Below, piece by piece: positions 52,662-64,000 of a stretch of DNA of 64,000 nucleotides. A program made the position numbers and the translations under genes. How positions within the stretch are numbered: position 1 is the stretch's first letter; every line of letters starts with the position of its first letter. Below the pieces are notes generated by a model. That model was not told the DNA's origin, ran no database searches, and worked only from the letters and a program-made list of their open reading frames with translations. The stretch is from assembly GCF_002443255.2 (NCBI RefSeq), contig NW_019211457.1, positions 35,408,105 to 35,472,104 of the forward strand, read 5' to 3'. This DNA comes from Varroa destructor. Its lineage: Eukaryota; Arthropoda; Arachnida; Mesostigmata; Varroidae.

Positions 52662-55600
52662 CTGCAAAGTAAATAGATAGCAAAACACTTTTGACATCCT
52701 TTGACACGAATCATACGTGATTGACGAAACAACACTTTTTATTATTAAAAACTTTATGGTGAAATCCGCTGTACGTTGGCCCCGGACAATTTAAATTGGG
52801 AGACCTTCTATTAGAGATGCAGGCTTGGAATATTCTCTCTCCGGCGTTGCACCCTGCACATTCTGCTAAATAAAAAAAGATGTCTAAGAACGAGAGTTCT
52901 GAACACTAATGGCTTGAAATAAGGTTTTCGAGAAAGTGTAGATGGCACGGAAAGTTTACTAGCTGTGCCAGCGAATTTTTCTTTCGCAAACCACTACAGT
53001 TTATGGAATTGCGCAGTTTTTTTTCAAGATTTTTTTTCCATTCCTTAATAATATATTTAGATGTAATCCTAAATCGAGCGCTTTTTGTTCGTATATGCAG
53101 GGCAAGAGCCTCCATAGAATCCAACCAATCGGCAGGCTGTTGAATGATCCCACCGCACGACACCAATGTAGAAAGTTCGTTCCACGTATTCCTTCCATCT
53201 TATAAAGCTCCATAATGCATAAATCAGCATTGAATGAGATGTCCGGCACATTTGCGATTGACCTTTGGCTCAATATTAGTAGTTACTTAAGCTCAACGTA
53301 CGCCACGGGGTGCTTCGGAACCTGCGAATCACAGCTAATGAGAATAAACCTACCTTACCTATTTTCAATTTTAACTAGCTTCTATTTCATAATTCATATA
53401 ACGGTTGCACCGTTCCTCAACGGAAAAAAATTACTGCGAGCCTTCATTAGGCACATATCCTATACTTAACCTAAGAAGTGCCTATTAGCTGTTGTGGACT
53501 TCAAATTGGCTATATTTATTGAATTTAGATTGTTTAAAATCGGCTTCCTTTCAGAAGACTGCTCTTTCAGAAGCTCTAAAGAAAAATGCTCGCAATCGTC
53601 GTGAATCCATTTGTTTGAGTCGAAGAAAAGTTCTTCTCTACTAATCTAAAATTAGAAACAAACACTGGTAATAGTGATAATATAATAGTAATGACATCCC
53701 CATATAGTTTGATTATGCCCTAGTCCCTCAAGGCATCAAAACTATAGTTCAATAATTTGGTTTTGTTTGACTAGCCTACTAATAGAACTGGATAAGTAAA
53801 GATAATAGTGGTAACAAACAGTGAGCTCTAAACAAGGAGAAAAACGGAAATATAGAGTAAATAGCATAAAGTGAATCGAAATAATTTGTGTGACGTCTTC
53901 CGTCTTTGTACAGTTCTTGTTTCAGTATGCAATTTGTGAACCCGCTGCTTTGATGATTTACATAGATAGAGGTAGGATGTAGTCAAGGAATTATCTGCAT
54001 GAACTCTGATTGGCAATGACAACTAACGTGGAATAGGCCAAAATAAGTTTAAAACGACGATTGAAAAAGAAGGTTAGCAAAAAGATCAGTAGGTGAGATA
54101 AATAGCAGTCATTTCTTTTTTAATCCTATGTGCTAGATTAGCATTAGATGGGTGTCTCTTTATCTCATTCCCTTTAAGAATCGAATTCGTCAGTTCTCTG
54201 CAGCACTATTACAAGACTAGCTGAAGCGTCGCTAGCGATGATGCAGTGAGGAAGCCTTTCTGCTTTGGCGCCGGACGGTACCGGACAACGAGAAGCTTAC
54301 GCACTGGCTTGTTTGGTGGACTTGAGAAGCAGCGATCCTGATGGTTGCTGCCTGCAGCGGGTGTCGCAACCAGCCAGATGTATGCCTTTTCTGTGTAGCT
54401 ACCTTCCGGTATGTAATCATTCGCCGTGTTAATAATTAGCTCACTGAGCGAATTATTACCAATTGGGCTAGCAAGTTCAACGCTGAAGGCGAGGGAAGTA
54501 CTAAGTTAATGCAGCCAGGAAGAAATAATTGTAGTCGCTAAGTGCTATCGACATAATCTTTCTTGGTATTTATTAGCACGGATTTGAACAATGGCCATGT
54601 TTTCTTATATTTTTGATAAGAAGAACGTCCTTGAAGCGAAGAATCTCAGAGCTCAAAGGCATCGTAATAGCGTAGTCGGCGCTTATGTATGGATTAGCAT
54701 CAAAGAAAATTATCAGTAATAGATAGATAGATACAACGTCGTCTTTGTTAGACTTAATTAATCAGGCGGGCGAGAGTCGTCGGACGTTGCCGAGGTCATC
54801 ATTTAATCACTACACCTTATGTTGAACCATTATTTGGGGGTAAACGTAGTACTTCGTAAAGCTTGAAGATTACAATAGGTTTCTACGTGCCAGAGCTACC
54901 CGTTTTCGCCAACGACGTCCGTCAGTGGGGTGTAATAATTGTGCAGGTAACTTTATTCACATTAGAACACAATCAAGGATCCTACATGCCGGACAAGTGT
55001 AACCCGTTTAAAGTTCAAGTCAGACTATACTCTTCTGTACGTCTCTTCAGATTGTGTTCCTAAAGATCCGCAACTCACGCGATATAGCATAAAAAATTCA
55101 GAAACGAAGCACATTAGTAAGTAAATTTTGCCTCAAAGCCTCACTACATAAACCGTATCTTTATTCATCGATCAGCAGAGCTTACCCGTCGCAACGTTTT
55201 CCAGTAGTGGCACATAGTAGTCGTGTATTTTGATATCCATCGTCATCTGTAATGTTATACATATAGCTTACTGCATGCATTAGATAAAAAACAAATGCTT
55301 CTGGTAACAAAATAACTTGGATTCTCACAAGTCCACGTAACCACAATACGGATATCCAATACAGCTAATTCTTAGGAACGCAACCAGTTACACATTGTTA
55401 TTTCATTTTTTATAGTAAATCTCTAAATAGTAAGTAAGTAAAATTGAAATTCTCTTGCAAAAATGATCAACTGGTGATGTTTCAAACTAACAATATTAGC
55501 TCCGAACTGCTCAAACCGCGAAAATTCAAATGGAACATCTTAGATTGTACAATCAAAACTCCCTATTGGTAATTTACTACGACGTACAGGTATTAATTTA

Positions 55601-56120
55601 TGCATATTAGTAAGGGAAGGCCAACTGACGTTATGCACGGCACGCTACCGTCTGGTTCTGCACTAAAGACGTCTGATTACTAAATAACGTGGAATATCTG
55701 TGAGGTACGCTAGCGCATAATATCCTTTGAATTTACCAAATGCGTTTCAATGTCTTTGTGTAGTACCAAGTCATTGTACAGACACAGCATTATTCGTTCG
55801 CTCCATGACCTCAGTTGCCTATTGAAACAAGTAATACGTCCTTATTTCGATACCGCCTGTGGTTGTTAAGTCGGTCAATATAAACCGTATCGCATAATTC
55901 AACCTTTCAATAATATCTAGTGATACGGAAAATCAACTATACTTGCTCAAAAGTCTCAGTCAAAAGTTAACTCTGTACGTCCACTTGTAAAGACACGTCA
56001 ATGTTGCTTGTCGTTTATAACCGTTACTGCAAAAGAAGGGAATGAACAAAGTGACGCCTTACAAATACAAAGCACTATTGATTCCTGTTGTTTGTAGCCA
56101 ACGACGTTAGCATAGAAAGT
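52662..56120. other. Stretch upstream of the C11orf54-like gene
   Basis: The missing first exon and promoter of the C11orf54-like gene should lie here. Two overlapping minus frames at 52906-53273 are fairly long for AT-rich DNA but match nothing I know. A moderately GC-rich patch at 54190-54420 is a promoter candidate by composition only. The rest is featureless. Confidence 0.35.
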
Positions 56121-56129
56121 CGAGGAGCA

Positions 56130-56153
56130 CTGACTGACTGACTGACTGACTGG
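56130..56153. repeat. (TGAC)n microsatellite
   Basis: Five tandem TGAC units, at the edge of a locally CpG-richer segment (56130-56350). Confidence 0.9.
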
Positions 56154-58482
56154 CTGCCAGTTCGTGCTGACGCTTATTAAAGACTCCGCAGGACAAACGT
56201 GTGCGGATGGTAGCGCGGCGTTGCCGAATAAAAGTGCACGCTCAGCTAAGCTGAGAAGAAAGCCGTATGGCCAGCAAGCGACGCCCGTTGGAAACCAAAA
56301 TAGACAACGGCACAGGCATTAGATTCGCAATTGAGACGCTATGGCCGCTCGTGCCTACTACCATTTATCATTACGTGTATTGATGACCCTGTTTTAATGT
56401 GGCTTCATTAATTACGTTTTCTATACGCAAAAAAAAGCAGTATCCACTACTGTGTCCGCAATTTGTAAACGTAAGTGGGAAACCTCAGTGTCACAATAAC
56501 ACGGGAAGTCTATTCATCTTAGAATTATCATTCACTCATACATTCAATGAGTTGTTTGTAACCAAAGTATTTTTCCCGAGGTTCCTCATGTTCGTGGTCA
56601 TGGGTTGGACATTAAATGCCTTCCACCTTTCTCTTCTCTACTCTAGCACTGTGAAACTTTTGGTAGCGCCTCTAAATTCTGCTAGCTGCTCTTTCCAGTT
56701 ACTATCGAGGCATAAAAAATTGATTTTTGTATCCAATCTAATGGATTTTTAACTATCTCTACACGAATTCAAACAGAATTTTGACTTTGTTCCACACTAT
56801 GTTTTGAATTTTCACGATTCTGTTTCGTTTCCCTAAGCAGAGAATTTTTATGACATAGCGTATCGCAAGATGTTTCAGCATTTCGATAAAATACAATTGA
56901 CTCTTATTATTGTCTACTGTATATGCGAACTACTACGAATCGCCTATGTTCGGCAGTTATCATTAAGCACTCTTTTTTTACTTGAATGTAACCGTTTTTG
57001 AGATAGTCGAGGACTTTTTGGCGCTTGACCAAAAGCGTACCTTCGCAGCTACGCATCTACTGCATTGATCTTGTAGCCTGGTTCCCACTTAAAAGGCCAA
57101 CGTGTCTCTACCGAAAAATATTTGCTGAGCACCAAACTCGTCATACAATGACCGATTTTAATTATTGTCCAACTAACACTGTAATTCTTCTCGTCAAATT
57201 TACACGGACCTTAGTGGACGTGACGGTGAAACACAGTAGTGCTTTAGTGCCAGCAGTAGTGTTGTCACGTCAGCGTGTCGAGGAAACTTCCAGCGCACCT
57301 TCAACCATCTTTATATAAAATATTAGGCGTCCGCTAATTGTTGGTTTCGGTAGTTTGTTCGATAGCCGAAAGCCTACGCACGAAGCTTTTCACGGCTTCA
57401 AGAGAAGATTGTCCTAGTGTATTGGACGCGTTGTTAAAGGAACGCTTCACAAAAGAGCTCAAGAGTAACGAGTTACTTTTAGCTGCAGCCGAGTAAAGGG
57501 GTTGGTGCCATAGAACATCATAAAATTGGAATCGTGTTTGTGAAAATGCGCAGTCGACCTATAGTTGGTGTAAGGTTAGGTGTAACGTAAGTCAAATTCG
57601 CTGAGAGAAACCGAATAACGATTGGCGTTTAGCTGAGATATACTTACGTTAGATGGAATCAGTTGAGGTTCAGGAAGTCATTTAATGTATTGTTGGAAGT
57701 TTGATCTGCTCCTATGAACTCGTCGCTTCAATTTCACTTTGTCTAGGAGTCCTGTGCGCTGTATGTTATTGATGATGCTTTGAACACGTTTTTGAGGTAA
57801 AAGTTTTATGGTGATTGATTGATATTCAAGCTCTATAAAATTTAATTTCAGTCGAGTTAGGAGCGAATGAGGCGCGTCTGTACTCAAGCTACATTGTCCG
57901 CAACTCGAATCGTATTGGTTAGTAATGGAACGGGCTGAAAGATCAACTGTTATAAGAGTATTCCAGCTGGAACGGGATGGAGATTTTTTATGGTCTCTTT
58001 TTTATGGTCTATGGCTTATATCAGACTGCGGGTGATATCAGCCAGACTGACTAGCAAAACCCGCTGATCAGAAAGTGTGAAGTTATGCAGCACTCGATCG
58101 AACGGTTGCTATTGTGTGAGTGGTCAGCATCGGCAGTCTTATATCTATCTAGAGTAGCTTCATCTGTGCAGAGTGAAGATAAATCATCAAGTAGTATTGT
58201 TGCCGACGAGAATACGCGGAAATGAAATTTCCATCTCCAGTAGAATTACCGCGATATATTTACTCTTCACCCGAAACGAAATAACAAATTCACAGCACAG
58301 GCACATAGTAATTATGTGTTGGGATTATTATCTTAAATTTCTCTTCATAATCAGCAGAGATATTGTGTGCTATCCTGCAGTATCTACCTCTAATACATAG
58401 TGATGGTAGTTATTGACGCGAAAGCAATCCATGGCTTTGTTGTCAACTGTGATGTTACGTACGCGTTTCCTCAATTCGAAAT

Positions 58483-58508
58483 CATTCGAAAATGAACATT
58501 TTCGAATG
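58483..58508. repeat. Perfect inverted repeat, 12-bp arms
   Basis: CATTCGAAAATG, two bases (AA), then its exact reverse complement CATTTTCGAATG. It lies inside an unrecognised open frame (58413-58625). Confidence 0.9.
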
Positions 58509-60766
58509 TATCAACTACCCAACTCAAAGACAGAAGTGTTGCTGCCACAAGAAGTTGCAGCTGTTAAGTTAATGGTTGCCATTACTGACGAGGCGTCGGG
58601 ACGGCGTACCCACCAATTTGATTGATGTGAGAGGTTTCCCTAAAGCAGTTCTGTATCAGGACGGGAAGCTTAGCCGTTTATAAATTACGGACTAGTAGAA
58701 ATGTAACATAGGGGGTGTACGGCGGTGCTGTGCCCCATACATTGAAAAGTCGATGTTGGACGTAAATGCGTTATTATCACTTGTCTCTGTTGTTACTAAG
58801 GGGCTGTGGTCACCTCGAATCATTCTGGCCGTGAGTTCTGTTTCAAAACGCTAAATAAACCTCCACAGTGCAGCAATTAAACCTGGCTCTTTGACGAGAT
58901 ACAGTCGCACGAAGATGATATCCCGATCCCGCCCCCCTATGCAGAGGGAGATATCCTCCGTTGACTTTATCCGTTTTTGTAATGAGGAGTTATTTAGAGC
59001 ATATTCATAAAAACATGTCTATTCGACATACGGTACAAAGTGATATATCAAGCGTGCTGGTCAACGATACGCCTATGGAAAAGGCTATTAAATGCTTCAA
59101 TGCAATGTTAAGGTGAAAGAAGCTGGTGTAGGACCAATATTAAAGAGTAAATCGAGGTGTTTATGGTGGATACATCATACGGTAGTACCAGTTGTGTCAC
59201 AGTGCTCCCGGTTTCGAGCTGCTTATCGTGACATATGGCCAATTTTTAGAATGATAGGAATAATGTTTTGTCATTAGTATATTCATTCTTATATTATAGA
59301 AGAGATAAGTAAGTAATGAAAAAGCGAATTTCTGCTAAGTAAAAGCCTATATTTTTCGATATGTGACGAAAAGTATACTCTGTCGGATCACGCACCCACT
59401 CAATCCAATTAAGCTGCATTTATTCTGACCTAAGGTCCTGCTTTACAACAAGTATTTTAATATATCATCTGATAGAAATATAACGTCAAGGTTCTTTGCT
59501 GTAGTCGAACAATAACTCTGCTTCTGTGACCTCTAAACTTCAGGCCACGAGTAAGTGCTACCAAGTTATAGACTACGCACCGTTTTCGGCATGGATCATG
59601 AAAAAAGTATATATATAAATAGAGTGATTTGTAATAACATCACAGTTAAATTCGTGTCATTGGTTAACATCATATATACATATATGGGCAGCGGCAGCCA
59701 TTATTAACGAAACAAGATCGCATTGTGGTTGAATGGCTTAGTAATGACTATTTTGTACTGTCTTGTGTAAAATACAATACATGAATAGCCAGCCATTTTA
59801 AATTCGAAAACTTGCAGCTTGCAAGTTATTATTTGAAAGTAGATAGATTTGTGTACGAATCGGAGAAGTACGGAAATATGTTTTGCGAACTGCAATCCAT
59901 TCTTCTGTTAAAATCTCGCAAAATTCTACCCTGAAACGAATAATTATGCGCCTTACAACACTTTTTAAACGTGGCCCTTTAGAAGGACCTTCTAGCTGCA
60001 AGGCCTAGAATCGGTCCGAGTTCCTCAAGTGGATACAACCTTCACTTTATAACACGAATATAATATTATAGTTATAAAGCAAGTTGACTACTGGTGCAAA
60101 ACAGAAATGGGATATATGAAGGTTGAGAGTTAGTGGTATCTTGAAAATATACAGCTGTTTCTACAATATATTTAACATTGTATGCCGACAATATTAGAAA
60201 GACACTGTCGCCGAAATGCTGTTCCCTTAGTAAGTGTGTTTCCACAATCTCTCTGTTGTAACTACCTTCGAGAGACGAACTTATATCTATGGGAAAACTG
60301 TCGTAGTACAACTATGTCGAAATGGAACGCCGAGAAACACTTGGACATTCGTTATTGGTAGAGTGGTATAATACGAGTGGTGGTACATATGACAAATTAG
60401 TTAGTGCCTACAGAATGTATTGGTCATGTCTATTTCGCTAAGGACAGCTTATACTTTAATATGGGTTACTAGATTTCGACAAATTTCGATCAAGTTTGGA
60501 CCTATCTACGATTTTCTAGTCACAAACTGAGTTTTTTTTCCAGACGACCAACACTTTGTTTTAGTGTAACAAGTTGAGCATAAGTAAACTAGTAATGCAG
60601 AATTTTTGCTTAACGGGTTTTCAGTTAGATAATAATGTGTAGGCCATTCAAATCGATCCCAAAACGAAAATCCGGCAGCTCAGGTATACGAGATGAGCAT
60701 ATACGTGACAGTACGAGACATTGGTAACTCGTCATGACGTCTGTATTGGTCTAAGACGCCTTGTTC

Positions 60767-60769
<3 letters not shown>

Positions 60770-60804
<35 letters not shown>
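60770..60804. repeat. (TA)n microsatellite
   Basis: Uninterrupted alternating TA, 35 bases. Confidence 0.95.
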
Positions 60805-60807
<3 letters not shown>

Positions 60808-63016
60808 GAGGATTATCAGCATGTACAAGAATGCTGATGTTAGATAGCATTTTATTGAGGAAGTCGTAAATTTAGCACCCGTAATAGAGTATGCATAGGT
60901 CTTGTCCTAAGGATTAAATTAATGTAATGGGAAGAAGGTGGGCTATACGGAACAAAATCTACTTGATGCTAACATTGAAAGAACGTTGTCACGTAAAGAC
61001 GCCTCTGTCTCGCCGACAGATATTGATTAAGTATTGCTATATGGGTTAACGGTGGGGCTATATAAGCCACAAATGATTATGCACGAAGATGTAGCACACA
61101 CACACATTTATCTGAACAATATAATTAACAATACGCACTTTATTTTGTTTGACAGCTAAAACGCACGAACCTACATTTCAAAGACACAGATGAATGCTTT
61201 ACCAACTTTGTCTCTTATCTATTTCTTGCGGTGAAAACAATCCGAAACAGAAACTCCATTCTCTAGGGTTACGGTTAGTCTGCTGGAATGACAATTTGTG
61301 GTGGCCCGATGGGCTTAGCTGACTGGTCGCTTGTGTTATCATTTTCGGTTTTTTTTTTTTGTGTTTTCGTACAGTAAAACGTACCTGTCTTGCCTAATAG
61401 AAAAGATAATAATAAAGACACGACGTTCTCGACTTTAGACACGACTGTGAATAATGATTATTTTGTGCTAGTCAACAAAACCTTTCATCACCTAACAGCT
61501 ACCACATGTAGGGGTTGCAGCTTGTACGAACAGTGTCAAGGAAATGTGATCATGTGGACACCATTCTCCTATTTGCGTCTCGTGGTTATCCGCGCTCAGT
61601 GGGTGTACATATAGTCCTTAAAGCGCACTGTAAAGCACGTCCGAACTGTTTTTTCCACTTGCAACCACAGAGGTGCACGTTGTAAGAAAAGATCTGCACT
61701 CATGTGACTATCACTTCGGCCACAAATTACGATCGTTAAGCTCAACTATTTTTGGTGAGACCATTGGCGTAAGACGGGGCGCCTCGTCGAGATGTTTGAT
61801 GAGCTAGTATAACTGCACGACGCCATCGAGTGCGTAGATTATTGCTATCGAAGCAAAATCATCACATACAAGAAGGCCATCTTAAGGGTGTCCTGCGAGG
61901 GAGTCTTCATCCAACTGTTTTCTACTCCTTTGGTCGCAATGTTACTTGGAAGATTCGTTCATGTTCAGTTCCCTTTTCCAACTCATACGCAATTGGCCAT
62001 GCTTTGGGCAGGGTACACCCTTGCTGAATGAATCTTGCACATTGGACAAGGCGTGCTGTTCATGTAGTCACTTGAAATATATTAAAGAACGAAGCGAACG
62101 AACAGGTGTCGTAAAAAGCTCATTTGGACTACCAGCAGCTGCAGCAGCTGTTACCACAACCTTGGGGTATCGTTCAGTAAGGCTTAGCTCATCACAAGTT
62201 CACTAGCTGGCTGCCCGACGAAAACGTCTTTATCTATAATAGCCCTAGCTGCTTTTTGCAGAGTCTTAAGCAGCGCTCTCTTTTTTTTATGAGTGATTTG
62301 CACAAATTTGAATTTACCGTTTGCTAACTGCACAGCAATTTCTACAAAACGAAATGAGTGTATAATTTTCGGCGCTGTTCCGAGGACAATGACGTTTATA
62401 AGTACTAAGGCGGGTTGCTGATCAACAGAATACAGCGCTTATATGACTCGAGAACACAATACTTTGGCAACATTGTGGGGTTTTATGAAAACAATAGTTA
62501 GAAGTTCCTTCACAGTGCTGTTAGATCAAATCGCTTAATGCACCCAAAACAGTAAGCATGTCTATAAAAGTTCAACAAGCATGATACTTTAGCCTTGAAG
62601 GGAGTAAGAATCTCAAATAATCATTCTATGTATAAAATTACGTGAAACTGTAAAAAATCCAAAAAAAAACAGGTCGATTATTTTGCTTTGTAGGTAAGCA
62701 ACGAAGTAGAAAATGCTCAGCTGTTCCATAAAGCCTCACCTTTTGTATCATCGAGGAAAAAATATAATAACGCGAGATTTTGAAAATTCGATTATGCTAA
62801 TATATAAAATAGATGCTCCCCTATTATAAAAACGAAACTGCCCGTGTAACCCCTAAACTTAGCTAAATCTACAGGCTAAATCATAAAGCATTACGTACTA
62901 AGTATACTGTCACAAAATGCGAAGTTCCTAAGAAGCTCCTATGGCCATCCACACATCAGTTGTCCAGGAAGACCTGATCAGTCAAACGAGACAATCAAAC
63001 CTCCGAGAGAAGCGCA

Positions 63017-63034
63017 ACGCTAGCGCGCTAGCGT
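63017..63034. repeat. 18-bp perfect palindrome
   Basis: ACGCTAGCGCGCTAGCGT reads identically on both strands and is GC-rich in an AT-rich setting. Confidence 0.9.
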
Positions 63035-63120
63035 AAACCCATCCAAGTAGTTTACAGGACCTATACAAGATCTGAGTACCGGTTCATTCGGCGAACTAAA
63101 AAACTACTTTTCTTGTTACA

Positions 63121-63158
63121 TTATTAAAAGCCTTCTTTTTTTAAAGAAGGCTTAATAA
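63121..63158. repeat. Hairpin with 11-bp perfect stem
   Basis: AAGCCTTCTTT, a TTTT loop, and AAAGAAGGCTT. The stem extends with TTATTA/TAATAA after a two-base bulge. It may be a foldback element tip or a structured RNA; no surrounding terminal repeats were seen. Confidence 0.85.
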
Positions 63159-64000
63159 TATAATAAGTTACAATATGAGTTCTTAATAATGAATCATTTT
63201 AGCCGTGTAAATTCGCCCTAGCTGCGATATCTCCTAAAATGTGCGCGATATATCACTATGTAAGCATTATCTAAGATTGTGTGATCAGCAACGACGGCTG
63301 CGTGTTCCATAAAACCCGCATTTCTTAGCCATCGTTTTTGATGCCAATGTTTTTCCCGTATATTAAGCTCTAAATAGCAACACGAAATTCGAACACTGCG
63401 CACAATTGGAGGACAGTCGAATTTATACCTTTAGTAACGTATTTCGTACTCAGCGGACACCTCGCTTTCATTTTTTAAAAAAGATATATTTTTATATTTG
63501 CTTGAAATGTTGAACTGTCCTTGTGGAAGTGGCTTCTAACCTTATATCAGCGTCGTACAGATTCGGTATTATGAAAACGTACATATTAAGAGCGTCCAAA
63601 TAAATTAAACGACTGTAATATAGTATTGAAAAATGTAATGTCGGTAGTCAAGCATAACAGTGCAAATGATGAAGTTTGTGTAAGGCGTAACGGTAATTCT
63701 AGCAAACGACACGGAGGGCGCCAGCGTGTGTACCGTGACGGGAAACCGAATAGAGACGGAGATGATTAGTCGTCGCCCTAATGCAGTGCTATTGTTGGTG
63801 TCGGTGGCTCTGCGTGGCGGGCTGGCAGCAAAGATTGATGCGCTTGTCTCGGTGATTGATGCCATCAGACTAGAGATTGATTATAGCTGGTTCGAGGTCG
63901 GTTACAATACTAAGAGGGATTTATTAAAAACTGACTCGTAAGCTGCATATTATAGTGTCAGATGATCACTCGCTAACGATAGGTTACCTTGCAAAAAGCT

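Larger units (their letters stand above)
56160..64000. other. Long stretch without a recognised gene
   Basis: Open frames are short and unrecognised; the longest is 56399-56752 (plus, 117 codons, begins with GTG). The 3' end has opposing frames at 63605-63865 (minus) and 63726-63941 (plus), the better composed of which may continue beyond the window. Contents otherwise are one (TA)n array (60770-60804) and three perfect inverted repeats, listed separately. Confidence 0.45.

Noticed and set aside
52906..53273. Overlapping minus-strand frames considered as first exon of the C11orf54-like gene
   Set aside because: Neither contains the expected N-terminal family pattern nor a phase-1 donor in a suitable place.
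56399..56752. 117-codon plus-strand open frame
   Set aside because: It begins with GTG, has no recognised domain, no splice context and a composition typical of AT-rich noncoding DNA.
57678..57887. Minus frame with a transposase-HTH-like phrase
   Set aside because: Resemblance is limited to a few residues and no neighbouring transposase motifs were found.
1..64000. CRISPR arrays, operons, Shine-Dalgarno sites, rRNA genes
   Set aside because: The window is eukaryotic with spliced genes. No spaced direct-repeat arrays or rRNA-like sequence were seen.

Overview
This is a eukaryotic (animal) nuclear window, AT-rich, with spliced genes, GT..AG introns of about 50 bp to several kb, AATAAA signals, (TA)n microsatellites, decayed transposons and one 100-base assembly gap (29882-29981). 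The five protein genes are all conserved metazoan genes. Low GC and decayed LINE and mariner-like copies fit an arthropod, perhaps a mite or other chelicerate, but no feature here fixes the lineage. Gene identities rest on recognising conserved protein stretches in exons whose splice phases join correctly, not on database searches.

Layout. (1) 2568-8837, minus: HBS1, the ribosome-rescue GTPase. It is cut after the start of the GTPase domain; the C-terminal exons are not in the window. Between its N-terminal-domain exon and its GTPase exon lies a stop-containing exon (4649-5403) ending in a SKI7/HBS1LV3-type motif, which implies a second, GTPase-less, exosome-linking isoform. (2) 9197-12490, plus: a complete eIF3 subunit e gene (six exons as I read them, of which the first carries the start; about 438 aa), head-to-head with HBS1 with only 359 bp between the two start codons. 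(3) 14.5-16.3 kb, minus: a decayed non-LTR retrotransposon, with a tRNA-like (SINE-like) segment just beyond it. (4) 17.6-19.7 kb: a GC/CpG-rich block without an assignable gene, possibly the promoter and 5' UTR of the next gene. (5) 22753-27329, plus: a complete SAP130 (Sin3/HDAC corepressor subunit) coding region, about 1067 aa. (6) 27.3-34.2 kb: intergenic, microsatellites and the gap. (7) 34212-43125, plus: an SLC38 (SNAT7-like) amino-acid transporter in nine exons, about 693 aa, with an unusually long N-terminal tail. (8) 45.3-46.7 kb, plus: a second decayed non-LTR reverse transcriptase. (9) 48237-52661, minus: a C11orf54/PTD012-like metal-binding ester hydrolase in seven located exons, lacking only a short first coding exon. 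(10) 52.7-64 kb: no gene recognised; some perfect palindromes and short repeats.

Functionally the HBS1/eIF3e pair places two translation-related genes under one probable bidirectional promoter. The HBS1/SKI7 locus would connect stalled-ribosome rescue with cytoplasmic exosome decay through alternative splicing. The other genes (chromatin corepressor, amino-acid transporter, hydrolase) are ordinary neighbours with no evident shared pathway.
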